Source of the DNA: Erysipelotrichaceae bacterium
GTDB lineage: Bacteria > Bacillota_I > Bacilli_A > Erysipelotrichales > Erysipelotrichaceae
Direction: 5' to 3'
Assembly: GCA_017442805.1 (NCBI GenBank)
Contig: JAFRZA010000012.1
Location: 1-60,554, forward strand
Length of the DNA: 60,554 nucleotides
The notes under the pieces were generated by a model. That model worked only from the letters and a program-made list of their open reading frames with translations, was not told the DNA's origin and ran no database searches. This document shows positions 43,203 through 52,288 of the stretch, piece by piece. A program made the position numbers and the translations under genes. The first letter of the stretch is position 1; each line of letters begins with the position of its first letter.

Positions 43203-44867
43203 ATGAACGTTAAAGATTTAATCAATGCTATCGCCGATATCAAGGATAGCCGCTCAATCTCCAATGACATCATCATCGAGGCGCTTGCCGAAGGTCTGGA
43301 AAAGGCTTACCGCAAGCACATTTCCTGCCCCGATGCTTCTTTGCGGGTGGAAGTAAAGGAAGATGATTCCATTCATCTGTACCAGCAGAGGACCGTCGTC
43401 GAGGAAGTTGACGATGATGAGATCGAACTGGCTCTTGAAGATGTCAGGGAAACCAATCCCGACGCTCAGCTGGGTGACATCATCGAAGAGGAAGTTTCCA
43501 TTGCCGATTTCGGACGCAGCTCCGTAACTCTGGTCAAGAATGTCATGCTGCAGAAGATCAAGGAAGCCAGCAAGCAGGTCATCTATGATGAATACAGTGA
43601 CAAGGTTTCCGATCTGGTCTGGGGTAACGTGGAAACGGTTGAGGAAAAATTCGTCCTCGTCAATCTGGGAAAGACACTGGCCATCATGCTCAAGAATGAC
43701 CAGATTCCCGGAGAAAGATACTATGACGGACAGAGACTCCAGGTCATCATCAAGTCCGTTAACAAGGAATCAAAGGGTGCTCAGGTCATGGTCAGCCGTT
43801 CTTCAGCTGATCTGGTCAAGAGACTGTTTGAGAACTCCGTTCCCGAGATCTATGACGGCACCGTCGTAGTCAAGGCTGTCGCGCGTGAAGCCGGCGAACG
43901 CAGCAAAATGGCCGTTTACTCAAACAATGTCAACGTTGACGCCATCGGTTCCTGCATCGGCCCGAGAGGCAACCGTGTCATTGCCGTCATTGACGCCATA
44001 ACCGACAAGACCAATCCGTCATCCCATGAAAGCATTGACATTGTCGAATGGAGTCCCAATTACATCGAATACGTCAAGAACATCATGAAGCCCGCCAACG
44101 TGCTGGCCGTCATTCCCAATGAAGAGACCGGAAATCTGCTGATCGTCGTTGAAAATGACCAGCTCTCACTCGCCATCGGCAAGCGCGGCATCAACGCCAA
44201 GCTGGCCGTCAAGCTGCTGGGACGCAAGATCGACATCAAGACGCAGGATGCCGTTGAGGAAGAAGGCATCGACTGGTACAACGAAATGATGATGTACCAG
44301 GCCAAGGAAGCTGCCAGACTGAGACAGGAAGAAGTTGACAGAGCCAGGGAAAAGGCTGAAGAAGAGGCCCGCATCGCCGAGGAAAAGAAGGCTGAGGAAG
44401 CTGAGGAAACTGTCAGCGAAGCAGTTGACGCAGCTGTAGAAGAACCCGTTGAGGAAAAGCCTGCTGAGACCGTAGCTGAAGAGACCACAGAAGAAGAAAC
44501 CAGGCCGGCTGATACCGCCGTCGAAGAAAAGAAGGAAACTGAGGAAGAAACCAGGGAAGTCACCAAGCGCCGCAAGCCCAAGCTGACGGTCAAGGCTTCC
44601 GAATATGTTTCCAAATTCGAAGAATACGCCGACGCCAAGAAGACGGAAAAACAGACGGTTTCCAAGAAGAAGAAATCCACGAAGTCCAGAGAAGATGAAG
44701 AAGATAAGCTGCTGAAGGAAAAGATCGAAAGCCTGAAAAACAAGGAATACGAGATCAGACCTGAATACACGGAAGAGGAGCTCGATGAATTCAACAACGC
44801 CGAAGAAGAGCATTGGTATGATGAAGATGTCAACTTCGACGATTACGATGAATTCTACGACAAATAG
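43203..44867 (+). CDS. nusA: Transcription factor NusA with long acidic tail
   Basis: Binds RNA polymerase and nascent RNA for pausing, termination and antitermination. The N-terminal domain covers about 1-125, S1 about 135-200, KH1 about 240-300 (GPRGNRV) and KH2 about 305-345 (IGKRGINAKLAVKL). These parts match the family. Residues about 365-554 form a highly charged Glu/Lys-rich extension not found in Bacillus NusA (about 370 residues). It is probably disordered, with a predicted helix first and ending in EEEHWYDEDVNFDDYDEFYDK. Confidence 0.95.
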   Translation: MNVKDLINAIADIKDSRSISNDIIIEALAEGLEKAYRKHISCPDASLRVEVKEDDSIHLYQQRTVVEEVDDDEIELALEDVRETNPDAQLGDIIEEEVSIADFGRSSVTLVKNVMLQKIKEASKQVIYDEYSDKVSDLVWGNVETVEEKFVLVNLGKTLAIMLKNDQIPGERYYDGQRLQVIIKSVNKESKGAQVMVSRSSADLVKRLFENSVPEIYDGTVVVKAVAREAGERSKMAVYSNNVNVDAIGSCIGPRGNRVIAVIDAITDKTNPSSHESIDIVEWSPNYIEYVKNIMKPANVLAVIPNEETGNLLIVVENDQLSLAIGKRGINAKLAVKLLGRKIDIKTQDAVEEEGIDWYNEMMMYQAKEAARLRQEEVDRAREKAEEEARIAEEKKAEEAEETVSEAVDAAVEEPVEEKPAETVAEETTEEETRPADTAVEEKKETEEETREVTKRRKPKLTVKASEYVSKFEEYADAKKTEKQTVSKKKKSTKSREDEEDKLLKEKIESLKNKEYEIRPEYTEEELDEFNNAEEEHWYDEDVNFDDYDEFYDK

Positions 44868-44869
44868 AA

Positions 44870-45127
44870 ATGGTCAAGAAAATTCCCATGCGCAAGTGCG
44901 TCGTTACCAACGAACACTGGCCGAAAAAGGAACTGATCCGTGTTGTCAGAACTCCTGACAACACGGTCATCGTTGACCTGACCGGCAAGGCAAACGGCCG
45001 GGGAGCTTATCTGAAAAAGGATCTGGAAGTCATCGAAACGGCAAAAAGGAAGAAGATACTGGACAGGCACCTGGAGATTACCGTGGGCGATGAAGTATAT
45101 GAAGAGTTAAAGAAGAATCTGAATTAG
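44870..45127 (+). CDS. ylxR: YlxR/RnpM family RNA-binding protein
   Basis: An 85-residue DUF448 protein: KKIPMRKCVVTNEHWPKKELIRVVRTPDNTVIVDLTGKANGRGAYLKKD. The family sits between nusA and infB and has been linked to RNase P regulation. The start at 44870 matches homologues that carry residues before IP(L/M)RKCV. The usual next gene, the L7Ae-like ylxQ, is missing. Confidence 0.93.
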   Translation: MVKKIPMRKCVVTNEHWPKKELIRVVRTPDNTVIVDLTGKANGRGAYLKKDLEVIETAKRKKILDRHLEITVGDEVYEELKKNLN

Positions 45128-45144
45128 AAAGGTGGTGCATGCTG

Positions 45145-46971
45145 ATGGCTAAGAAAAGCAATCAAAAGAATAAGAAGAAGAATTACCACGAGGGTAACTA
45201 CACACCTAGAAAGGTGGAAGCTGCACGTGACTGTACCTATACGGAAGGCATCACTGTTAAGGAACTGAGCGAGAAGATCAACCGCACACCCGCAGAAATC
45301 ATCAAGTTTCTGTTCATGATGGACAAGATGGTTACCATCAACAATTCGCTTGATGACGATACCATCGATCTGATCGCCATGCAGTACAACATAACCATTA
45401 CCAAGGAAGAGACCGTTGACGAATCTTCATTGGAAGATGACATCCCCGATGAACCCGACCAGCTCGTCTTAAGAGCACCGGTCGTCACCATCATGGGACA
45501 CGTTGACCATGGCAAGACCACGCTTTTGGACAACATCAGAAAGACCAATGTCACCGAAAGCGAATTCGGCGGCATCACTCAGCACATCGGCGCCTACCAG
45601 GTCGATGTCAAGGGTCAGAAGGTAACATTCCTGGATACTCCGGGTCATGAGGCCTTCACGGCCATGCGCGCCAGAGGCGCCAAGATGACGGATATTGTCG
45701 TCATCGTTGTCGCTGCCGACGACGGCGTCATGCCGCAGACCAAGGAAGCCATTGACCATGCCCGCGTTGCCAATGTTCCGATCATCGTTGCCATCAACAA
45801 GATCGATAAGCATAACGCCAACGTCGACAAGGTCTACAGCGAACTGGCCGATTACGGTCTGATGCCCGAAGAATGGGGTGGAAGCACGATGTTTGCCAAG
45901 ATCGTCGCCAAGACCGGCCAGGGCGTACCTGAACTGCTGGAAATGATCCTGCTGCTGTCTGAAGTGCTTGAACTCAAGGCAAATCCGAACAAGACCGCCA
46001 GCGGAACTGTCGTTGAAAGCAAGCTGGACAAGGGCAGAGGCCCGGTCGCCACGCTGCTGGTCCAGAACGGTACCCTGCATACCGGCGATTACCTGGTTGC
46101 CGGAAGCAGTTACTGCCGCATCAGGAAAATGACGGACGACAAGGGCAGAGAGATCAAGAGTGCCCTGCCGTCAACACCGGTTGAGATCATCGGCCTTAAC
46201 GACGTACCGGAGGCCGGTGACAAGTTCAAGGTCTACAATGATGAAAAGAGCGCCAGAAGAGTGGCTGACAAGAGAACTCAGGCCAAGATTGAAGCTGAGC
46301 GCAACATCACCAGCGCCATGAGTCTTGACGACCTGGCTGCCCAGATCAAGGAAGGCAATGTTCAGGACATCAACATCATCATCAAGGCTGACGTGGCCGG
46401 CAGTGCCGAAGCCGTCAGAAGCTCAATGGAGAAACTTTCCAATGATGAAGTAAAGGTCAAGGTCATCAGAGCCAGCGCCGGTGCGATCAGCGAAAGCGAC
46501 ATCATGCTGGCCAGTGCTTCCAATGCGCTGATCTACGGATTCAACGTCAGACCTGATGCCACCATCAAGAAGCTGGCGGCTGAAAGCAAGGTCGAGATCC
46601 GTCTCCACAACATCATCTACAAGGCTCTGGAAGAGCTTGAAGGCATCATGAAGGGCATGCTGGCTCCGGTATACGAAGATGTCGTAATCGGTCAGGCTAC
46701 CGTCAGACAGACCTTCAAGGTTTCCAAGATCGGTACCATTGCCGGATGCATGGTCGATGACGGCGTCATCAGAAGAAACTGCGGCGTCCGTTTGATCAGA
46801 GACGGCGTAGTCATCTATACCGGTGTTCTGGGTTCCCTGCAGAGATTCAAGGACCAGGCCAGAGAAGTGGCCGCTGGCTATGAATGCGGTCTGACGATCG
46901 AACGCTACAACGACATCAAGGAAGGCGACGTCATCGAGGCCTTTGAATCTCAGGAGGTCAAGGAAGACTGA
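45145..46971 (+). CDS. infB: Translation initiation factor IF-2
   Basis: GTPase that places fMet-tRNA on the 30S subunit. The 608-residue protein has a short basic N-terminal region ([11 protein letters not shown]), an IF2_N helical domain ([21 protein letters not shown]) and the G domain from about 115 ([24 protein letters not shown]). Domains II-IV follow, ending near [17 protein letters not shown] 45145 is preferred because AAAGGTGGTG lies seven bases upstream; the ATG at 45139 is too close. The stop overlaps rbfA by one base. Confidence 0.96.
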   Translation: MAKKSNQKNKKKNYHEGNYTPRKVEAARDCTYTEGITVKELSEKINRTPAEIIKFLFMMDKMVTINNSLDDDTIDLIAMQYNITITKEETVDESSLEDDIPDEPDQLVLRAPVVTIMGHVDHGKTTLLDNIRKTNVTESEFGGITQHIGAYQVDVKGQKVTFLDTPGHEAFTAMRARGAKMTDIVVIVVAADDGVMPQTKEAIDHARVANVPIIVAINKIDKHNANVDKVYSELADYGLMPEEWGGSTMFAKIVAKTGQGVPELLEMILLLSEVLELKANPNKTASGTVVESKLDKGRGPVATLLVQNGTLHTGDYLVAGSSYCRIRKMTDDKGREIKSALPSTPVEIIGLNDVPEAGDKFKVYNDEKSARRVADKRTQAKIEAERNITSAMSLDDLAAQIKEGNVQDINIIIKADVAGSAEAVRSSMEKLSNDEVKVKVIRASAGAISESDIMLASASNALIYGFNVRPDATIKKLAAESKVEIRLHNIIYKALEELEGIMKGMLAPVYEDVVIGQATVRQTFKVSKIGTIAGCMVDDGVIRRNCGVRLIRDGVVIYTGVLGSLQRFKDQAREVAAGYECGLTIERYNDIKEGDVIEAFESQEVKED

Positions 46972-47321
46972 TGTCAATCAAGAATGAACGGATCGCTTCG
47001 ATCATCAAGAAGAACGTTTCCAGCATTCTGCAGTATGAGATCACCAACAGGAACGTCGGCTTTGTGACGGTTACGGATGTGGAAGTCACAAACGACCTGT
47101 CATTTGCCAAGATATTCGTGACATTCCTGGATGATGAAAAGCATCACAAAACGCACATGGAAGCGCTCGAAAACGTCAAGGGACTGATCCGCAGCAAGCT
47201 GGCCAGAACACTTTCCACCAGAAAGTGCCCGGAACTGATCTTCAAGTACGACAGTTCGCTGTCGACGGGAAACCGGATCGATAGCATCATCAATGATTTA
47301 AACAGCGAAGCAGACAAATAA
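46971..47321 (+). CDS. rbfA: Ribosome-binding factor A
   Basis: Cold-shock 30S maturation factor with a KH-like fold: 116 residues, ERIASIIKKNVSSILQYEITNRNVGFVTVTDVEVTNDLSFAKIFVTFL..IRSKLARTLSTRKCPELIFKYDSS. Last gene of the operon. The TAA stop lies in the terminator loop. Confidence 0.94.
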   Translation: MSIKNERIASIIKKNVSSILQYEITNRNVGFVTVTDVEVTNDLSFAKIFVTFLDDEKHHKTHMEALENVKGLIRSKLARTLSTRKCPELIFKYDSSLSTGNRIDSIINDLNSEADK

Positions 47322-47333
47322 GTCTGCTTTTCT
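47308..47333 (+). terminator. Terminator after rbfA
   Basis: AAGCAGAC (47308-47315) pairs with GTCTGCTT (47322-47329) around AAATAA, then TTCTG. The loop holds the stop codon. Confidence 0.8.
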
Positions 47334-47339
47334 GTCGTC

Positions 47340-47348
47340 TGATATGAT
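47340..47348 (+). promoter_or_regulatory. psuK promoter (extended -10)
   Basis: TGATATGAT, directly after the rbfA terminator, with no recognisable -35. Confidence 0.5.
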
Positions 47349-47371
47349 AAGATTTACTTAAGGATAAACAA

Positions 47372-48304
47372 ATGGAACAGAAATACGTACTGGGCATCGG
47401 AGCTGCCAATGTCGACATAACGGGCAAGAGCAAGAAACAGCTGATCATGAAGGATTCAAATCCCGGCTTCATGCATGTTTCCATCGGCGGCGTTACCCGC
47501 AACGTTCTGGAAAACATCGCCAGACTGAAGCATCCCTGCAAGCTGATCTCGGCTTTGGGAAATGATCTGTACGGAAAGATGATCGAAGACTATTCCGCCT
47601 CAGCCGGCATCGACATGTCCGGCTGTCTCCATGTGGACAACGTTTCCTCATCGACCTATCTGGCCATCCTTAATGACGACGGCGACATGCACCTGGCCTT
47701 AAGCGACATGCACATCATCGACAATCTGACCGTTGACGTTCTCAGGGAAAGAATGGAACTGCTCAGAAACGCTGAAGTGATAACCTTTGATCCCTGTCTG
47801 AGAGAAGATGTCATTGAGTTCATCTGCCGGGAGTGCTCCGGATACGCCCGGATCTTCTGCGATCCGGTTTCCAGCGCCTATGCCGCCAGACTGAAGCCCT
47901 ATGTCGGCCACGTTGACACCTTGAAGCCCAATGAGATGGAACTGGCGATTCTTGCCGGTCAACAGGTGAATAACGAATTCGACATGATCCAGGCGTGCCG
48001 GATCCTTGTCGAAAAGGGCGTCAGGAGGATCTTTGTTTCCCGAGGGGAAAAGGGCTGCATGTATTACGACAGTGAAGGTCAGCTGTTCTTCAGACATCTG
48101 AAGCCGGTCGAAGACATGGTGAACGCCTCCGGAGCAGGAGACTCATTCATGGCCGGAGTGATCTACAGTTACGTCAACGGCTTTGATACCGGAAAAACAA
48201 TCGATTATGCCCTGGCCTGCGGCATTGCCGCGATCAATTCGGAAATGACGATAAATCCCGATCTGGGGATCGAAATGATAGAGAAAATCATAGAAAGAGG
48301 ATAG
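47372..48304 (+). CDS. psuK: Pseudouridine kinase, PfkB family
   Basis: Phosphorylates pseudouridine to pseudouridine-5'-phosphate. The 310 residues have PfkB features: IGAANVDITGKS, SIGGVTRNVLENIARL, TLKPNEMELAILAG and the catalytic NASGAGDSFMAGVIYSY. PfkB kinases vary in substrate. The call rests on the psuG gene three bases downstream and on the AANVDI and GGVTRN features shared with YeiC/PsuK. Together the two genes form a catabolic pair. Confidence 0.88.
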   Translation: MEQKYVLGIGAANVDITGKSKKQLIMKDSNPGFMHVSIGGVTRNVLENIARLKHPCKLISALGNDLYGKMIEDYSASAGIDMSGCLHVDNVSSSTYLAILNDDGDMHLALSDMHIIDNLTVDVLRERMELLRNAEVITFDPCLREDVIEFICRECSGYARIFCDPVSSAYAARLKPYVGHVDTLKPNEMELAILAGQQVNNEFDMIQACRILVEKGVRRIFVSRGEKGCMYYDSEGQLFFRHLKPVEDMVNASGAGDSFMAGVIYSYVNGFDTGKTIDYALACGIAAINSEMTINPDLGIEMIEKIIERG

Positions 48305-48307
48305 AAA

Positions 48308-49231
48308 ATGGAAAACCTGAACAAGTATCTTGACATCTCGCCGGAAGTAAAGGCTGCCCTTGATGAAGGCAGACCGGTCGTTGCCCTGGAAAGCACCATT
48401 CTTTCCCACGGCATGCCCTATCCGGAGAATGCTGAATTTGCCCATAACGTTGAAGTGATCATCAAGGAAAAAGGAGCCGTTCCGGCTACCACTGCCATCA
48501 TCAACGGCCGTCTAAAGGTCGGTCTTACCGCTGATGAGCTGAATCTGATGTGCACCGGAAAGGACATCGGGAAGATCTCCCGCAGAGACGTGGCTGTCTA
48601 CATCGCTACCGGCAAGACCGGAGCCACCACCGTAGCCACGACAATGCTGCTGGCATCACTGGCCGGAATTAAGATCTTCGCGACGGGTGGCATCGGCGGT
48701 GTTCACCGCGGAGCGCAGCAGACGATGGACATCAGCGCTGACCTGCAGGAACTGGCAAACACGCCGGTATGCGTCGTAACAGCAGGCTGCAAGAGCATTC
48801 TCGACATCGGGCTGACGCTTGAATATCTGGAAACCTTCGGCGTTCCCGTTCTCGGATACGGTACCGATGATTTCCCGGCTTTCTACTGCCGCAAGAGCGG
48901 TTTCGGTGTTGACTACAATGTCCCCGATGCCGTCACGGCTGCCAGGATCATGAAAACCAAATGGGACCTGGGATTAAAGGGCGGCATCGTCCTGGGCAAT
49001 CCGGTTCCCGAGGAATACAGTCTTGACTTCGAAAAGATGGAAGGCGTCATAAATCAGGCCCTGGAGATGGCCAGGGAAAAAGGCATCAGAGGAAAGGCGA
49101 CCACGCCGTTCCTTCTGGCGGCCATCAAGGACATTACCGGAGGCGAATCGCTGGCTACCAACCTGCAGCTAGCCTATAACAACGCCCGCGTTGCCAGTGA
49201 GATCGCCTGCGAATTTGCCAGGCTGAAGTAA
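48308..49231 (+). CDS. psuG: Pseudouridine-5'-phosphate glycosidase
   Basis: Splits the C-C glycosidic bond of pseudouridine-5'-phosphate to give uracil and ribose-5-phosphate. The 307 residues are strongly conserved: VALESTILSHGMPYPEN, PATTAIINGRLKVGL, FATGGIGGVHRGAQQTMDISADL, NPVPEEY and ATTPFLLAAIKDITGGESLATN. The last segment and the Lys/His residues mark the active site. It is cotranscribed with psuK. Confidence 0.95.
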   Translation: MENLNKYLDISPEVKAALDEGRPVVALESTILSHGMPYPENAEFAHNVEVIIKEKGAVPATTAIINGRLKVGLTADELNLMCTGKDIGKISRRDVAVYIATGKTGATTVATTMLLASLAGIKIFATGGIGGVHRGAQQTMDISADLQELANTPVCVVTAGCKSILDIGLTLEYLETFGVPVLGYGTDDFPAFYCRKSGFGVDYNVPDAVTAARIMKTKWDLGLKGGIVLGNPVPEEYSLDFEKMEGVINQALEMAREKGIRGKATTPFLLAAIKDITGGESLATNLQLAYNNARVASEIACEFARLK

Positions 49232-49239
49232 TTGTGATT

Positions 49240-49275
49240 AAAGAGTCTCAGGATACTTCCTGGCTCTTTATTTGT
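49240..49275 (+). terminator. Terminator after psuG
   Basis: AAAGAG (49240-49245) with CTCTTT (49264-49269) and CAGGA with TCCTG inside form an interrupted stem, followed by ATTTGTC. Confidence 0.65.
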
Positions 49276-49294
49276 CTTCATGAAAGGAGAAACC

Positions 49295-50041
49295 ATGGAT
49301 CTCAGAGAAGTCATTGCGGAAAGAGCGCACAAGAAGATCTACCGGGACGGCGACGCCTGCGTCAAGGTCTTTGACGAGACTTTCAGCAAGTCTGACATTC
49401 TCAATGAAGCGCTGAATCAGGCGCGCGTCGAGGAGACCGGACTGCTGATACCGCACATCAGAGCCGTAACCGTCATCGACGGCTGCTGGGCGATCATATC
49501 GGATTACATTGAAGGACCGACTCTTCAGCAGCTGATGGATGAAAATCCCGATAAGCTTGAAGAGTATCTTGAGCTTTTTGTCGACATTCAGAACGAGATC
49601 TGCTCGCATACTTCCCCACTGCTGACCCAGCACAAGAGCAAGATGAACCGCAAGATCGACCTTACCGATTTTGACGCGGTCACCCGCTATGACCTGCACA
49701 GACGCGTGGAAGGAATGCCAAGGCACTCCAAGCTGCTGCACGGTGACTTCAATCCCAGCAATGTCATCATAACCAAGGACGGCAGACATTACGTCCTTGA
49801 CTGGTCGCACGCCACTCAGGGAAACTGTGAAGCTGACGCCGCCCGCACATACCTGATTTTCACTCTTAACGGTCCTGAAGGACTTGCTGACAGATACCTG
49901 GACATCTTCACCGCCAAAAACGGAATAACCAGACAGGACGTAACTGCCTGGCTGCCGATCGTCGCGTCAACCCAGTCGCTGAAGGCCATACCCGGAGAAC
50001 GCGACTTCCTCGTTGATCTGGTCAAGGCTGATTACCTGTAA
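49295..50041 (+). CDS. Aminoglycoside phosphotransferase/choline kinase-fold kinase
   Basis: A 248-residue small-molecule kinase. The catalytic loop HGDFNPSNVIITKDG and the metal site VLDWSHATQGNCEADAARTYLIF are intact, and ISDYIEGPTLQQLMDE matches the hinge region. The fold covers choline, homoserine, sugar and antibiotic kinases, so the substrate is open. No feature points to drug resistance in particular. ATG 49295 follows AAAGGAGAAACC; an ATG at 49280 is upstream of that site. The hydrogenase gene follows closely, so the two may be cotranscribed. Confidence 0.8.
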   Translation: MDLREVIAERAHKKIYRDGDACVKVFDETFSKSDILNEALNQARVEETGLLIPHIRAVTVIDGCWAIISDYIEGPTLQQLMDENPDKLEEYLELFVDIQNEICSHTSPLLTQHKSKMNRKIDLTDFDAVTRYDLHRRVEGMPRHSKLLHGDFNPSNVIITKDGRHYVLDWSHATQGNCEADAARTYLIFTLNGPEGLADRYLDIFTAKNGITRQDVTAWLPIVASTQSLKAIPGERDFLVDLVKADYL

Positions 50042-50076
50042 AAGTGTCCGCATTTAAGGAAGAAAGAGATACGCTT

Positions 50077-51507
50077 ATGCCTATTTTTGATACCAAGATT
50101 CAGGAACTTAAATACCAGGCTCTTAAGGAAATTGCCACCAATGCGTATGACGATACGCTGGTAGACAATCTTCTTTCCATTCCCAACAAGATCATTCCCA
50201 ACAACACGGCGACGATGCGCTGCTGCGTTTACAAGGAAAGAGCGATCTTCGCGGAAAGACTGAAGATCGCCATGGGCGGAAACAAATCGATCAAGGGAAT
50301 CGTGGAGGTAATCGACATCGCCTGTGACGAATGTCCGATGAGCGGTTACGAAGTGACTTCGATCTGCCGCGGCTGTCTGGCGCATCCCTGCTACAATGCC
50401 TGTAAGAAGGATGCCATCAGTTTCGACAGCAATCACGTCGCCTTCATTGACAAGACAAAATGCGTCAACTGCGGCAGCTGCTCCAAGGTATGTCCCTATT
50501 CAGCCATCGCCAACCGCATCAGGCCGTGCGAAAACTCCTGTAAGGTCAAGGCGATCAGCGCTTCCGAGCATCAGTACGCCTCCATCGATTACGACAAGTG
50601 CATCGACTGCGGCGTCTGCATCTATACCTGTCCGTTCGGCGCCCTGGTCGACAAGTCATATCTGATCAATGCCATCGACTATCTCAAGAAAAGCGATGAC
50701 AACCGCAACTATCACGTCTACGCGATCGTGGCGCCGAGCATCGTCAGCCAGTTTGCCGATGTCAGGCTTTTCCAGATTGTCAGCGCCCTGAAGAAGCTGG
50801 GATTCTGGAAGGTCGTTGAAGTGGCATTAGGAGCGGACATGGTCGCTGACAGAGAAGCAGTTGAACTGGCGGAAAAGGGATTCCTGACCTCGTCATGCTG
50901 CCCGGCGTTCGTCAGATTCATCAGAAAGAACTTCCCGTCTCTTGAGGAACACATCTCGACGAATCTCTCGCCGATGGCAACCCTGGCGAAATCCATCAAG
51001 CAGTCTGATCCCGACTGCCGGATCGTCTTCATCGGACCGTGTACGGCCAAGAAAGCCGAGGTCCGGAGAAAGGAAGTCAGAGACTATGTTGATGTAGCAC
51101 TGACGTTTGAAGAACTGCAGGCGCTCATCGATTCCCGCGACATCGACATCGCTTCAATGGCGGATGATTCAATGGAAGATGCTTCCTATTACGGAAGGGT
51201 ATTTGCCCGCAGCGGCGGCCTAAGCGAGGCCGTCCAGCAGGCTCTGAAGGAACACGGCATAACTGAATTCGATCTGCGCAGCTGTCAGTGCAGCGGCATT
51301 GAGGAATGCCGGATCGCCCTGATGAAGGCCAAAAGAGGCGTGCTTAACGAAAACTTCATTGAGGGAATGGCCTGCATCGGCGGATGCATTTCCGGTGCCG
51401 GTGTTCTCCACCGCGGCGAAAAGAGCTCTGCGGCGGTCGATCAGCACGGCCGTCAGAGCGTTCATCCCACCATTTCCGACGCTCTTGAAGAAGCCGGGAA
51501 AAGCTGA
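50077..51507 (+). CDS. Monomeric [FeFe] hydrogenase with ferredoxin domains
   Basis: Predicted H2-evolving or H2-sensing enzyme. The N-terminal half has cysteine clusters, including CDECP, CRGCLAHPCYNACKKDA and two classic [4Fe-4S] motifs, CVNCGSCSKVCPYSAIA and CIDCGVCIYTCPFGAL. The H-cluster motifs are all present: TSSCCPAFVRFIRK, GPCTAKKAE and EGMACIGGCISGAG. The form of these motifs suggests a group B enzyme. The H-cluster maturases HydE, HydF and HydG are not in the window. ATG 50077 has AGAGA upstream; a GTG at 50044 would extend it by 11 residues without a ribosome site. Confidence 0.88.
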   Translation: MPIFDTKIQELKYQALKEIATNAYDDTLVDNLLSIPNKIIPNNTATMRCCVYKERAIFAERLKIAMGGNKSIKGIVEVIDIACDECPMSGYEVTSICRGCLAHPCYNACKKDAISFDSNHVAFIDKTKCVNCGSCSKVCPYSAIANRIRPCENSCKVKAISASEHQYASIDYDKCIDCGVCIYTCPFGALVDKSYLINAIDYLKKSDDNRNYHVYAIVAPSIVSQFADVRLFQIVSALKKLGFWKVVEVALGADMVADREAVELAEKGFLTSSCCPAFVRFIRKNFPSLEEHISTNLSPMATLAKSIKQSDPDCRIVFIGPCTAKKAEVRRKEVRDYVDVALTFEELQALIDSRDIDIASMADDSMEDASYYGRVFARSGGLSEAVQQALKEHGITEFDLRSCQCSGIEECRIALMKAKRGVLNENFIEGMACIGGCISGAGVLHRGEKSSAAVDQHGRQSVHPTISDALEEAGKS

Positions 51508-51530
51508 CGCTTCTTTCACGGGTGGAATTT

Positions 51531-51558
51531 TTGCTTTATCTATTGTAAAATCTATATA
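51531..51558 (+). promoter_or_regulatory. Promoter of the pentitol operon
   Basis: TTGCTT (51531-51536), 16 bases, and TATATA (51553-51558), 20 bases before the first gene. Moderate quality. No strong terminator separates it from the hydrogenase gene; the GAAGAAGC/GCTTCTTT pairing near 51487-51516 lacks a good T run. Confidence 0.45.
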
Positions 51559-51577
51559 GAACTTTCGGAGGTAAATT

Positions 51578-52288
51578 ATGAATATTGCTCTTATCATTGC
51601 CGGCGGCGTAGGCGCCAGAATGCACCAGTCCATCCCCAAACAGTTCATCAACGTCGATGATAAACCGGTCATCGTTTATACAATGGAATGTTTCCAGAAT
51701 CATCCGGACATCGATGAGATCGTCGTTGTCTGTGTTGACGGCTGGCACGAGATACTGAAGGCTTATGCCAAGCAGTTCAATATCACCAAGCTGACCAAGG
51801 TCGTCCCCGGCGGCGAAACCGGACAGGCTTCCATCCGCAACGGTGTTTATGCCATCGCTGAAGACCATGATGAGCAGGATTTCGTCCTGATCCATGACGC
51901 CATAAGACCGATGCTTTCAACGGACATCATCTCTGACGCGCTGGTAACCGCCCGCAAGTACGGCAACTCCGTCGTTACCATTCCCTGCGCTGAAGTCATG
52001 CTGTACAGCGAAGACGGCAAGACATCAACCAAGAACATCAACCGCGACCTGCTGAAGAGAACGCAGACTCCGCAGACTTTCCATCTGGGCGATCTGGTTA
52101 AGGTTCACAAGAAAGCCCTGGAAATGGGCATCACCTCAGCTACCGCCTCCGCGTCGCTGTTTGCTGACATGGGATACACGATCTACTTCTCCCAGGGTTC
52201 GGAAAAGAACCTGAAGCTGACGACCGTTGATGACATTGAGATTTTCAAGGCGCTCTTACAGGCAAAACGCGCTGACTGGATGAAATAA
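51578..52288 (+). CDS. IspD/TarI-family cytidylyltransferase
   Basis: Transfers CMP from CTP to an alditol or ketose phosphate, or to methylerythritol phosphate if it is IspD. The 236 residues start IALIIAGGVGARMHQSIPKQFINVDDKPVIVYTMECF, with the glycine-rich CTP loop. VLIHDAIRPMLS and RDLLKRTQTPQTFHL follow. The context of pentose epimerases and teichoic-type transferases points to TarI-like activity for a CDP-pentitol. IspD cannot be excluded from sequence alone, as the families overlap. GGAGG precedes the ATG. The stop overlaps the next start by one base. Confidence 0.85.
   Translation: MNIALIIAGGVGARMHQSIPKQFINVDDKPVIVYTMECFQNHPDIDEIVVVCVDGWHEILKAYAKQFNITKLTKVVPGGETGQASIRNGVYAIAEDHDEQDFVLIHDAIRPMLSTDIISDALVTARKYGNSVVTIPCAEVMLYSEDGKTSTKNINRDLLKRTQTPQTFHLGDLVKVHKKALEMGITSATASASLFADMGYTIYFSQGSEKNLKLTTVDDIEIFKALLQAKRADWMK

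Noticed and set aside
44060..44833. Serine-rich minus-strand frame opposite the nusA tail
   Set aside because: The composition is what the complement of GAA/GAG-rich codons gives. No start signal and no domain.
49295..50041. Aminoglycoside resistance gene
   Set aside because: The kinase fold is shared with choline, sugar and amino-acid kinases, and nothing in sequence or context indicates an antibiotic substrate.
51487..51516. Terminator after the hydrogenase gene
   Set aside because: The GAAGAAGC/GCTTCTTT pairing has a long loop and no T run, so it was not called.
51578..52288. Naming the cytidylyltransferase ispD outright
   Set aside because: IspD and TarI share the visible motifs. The operon context favours an alditol or ketose phosphate, so no symbol was given.
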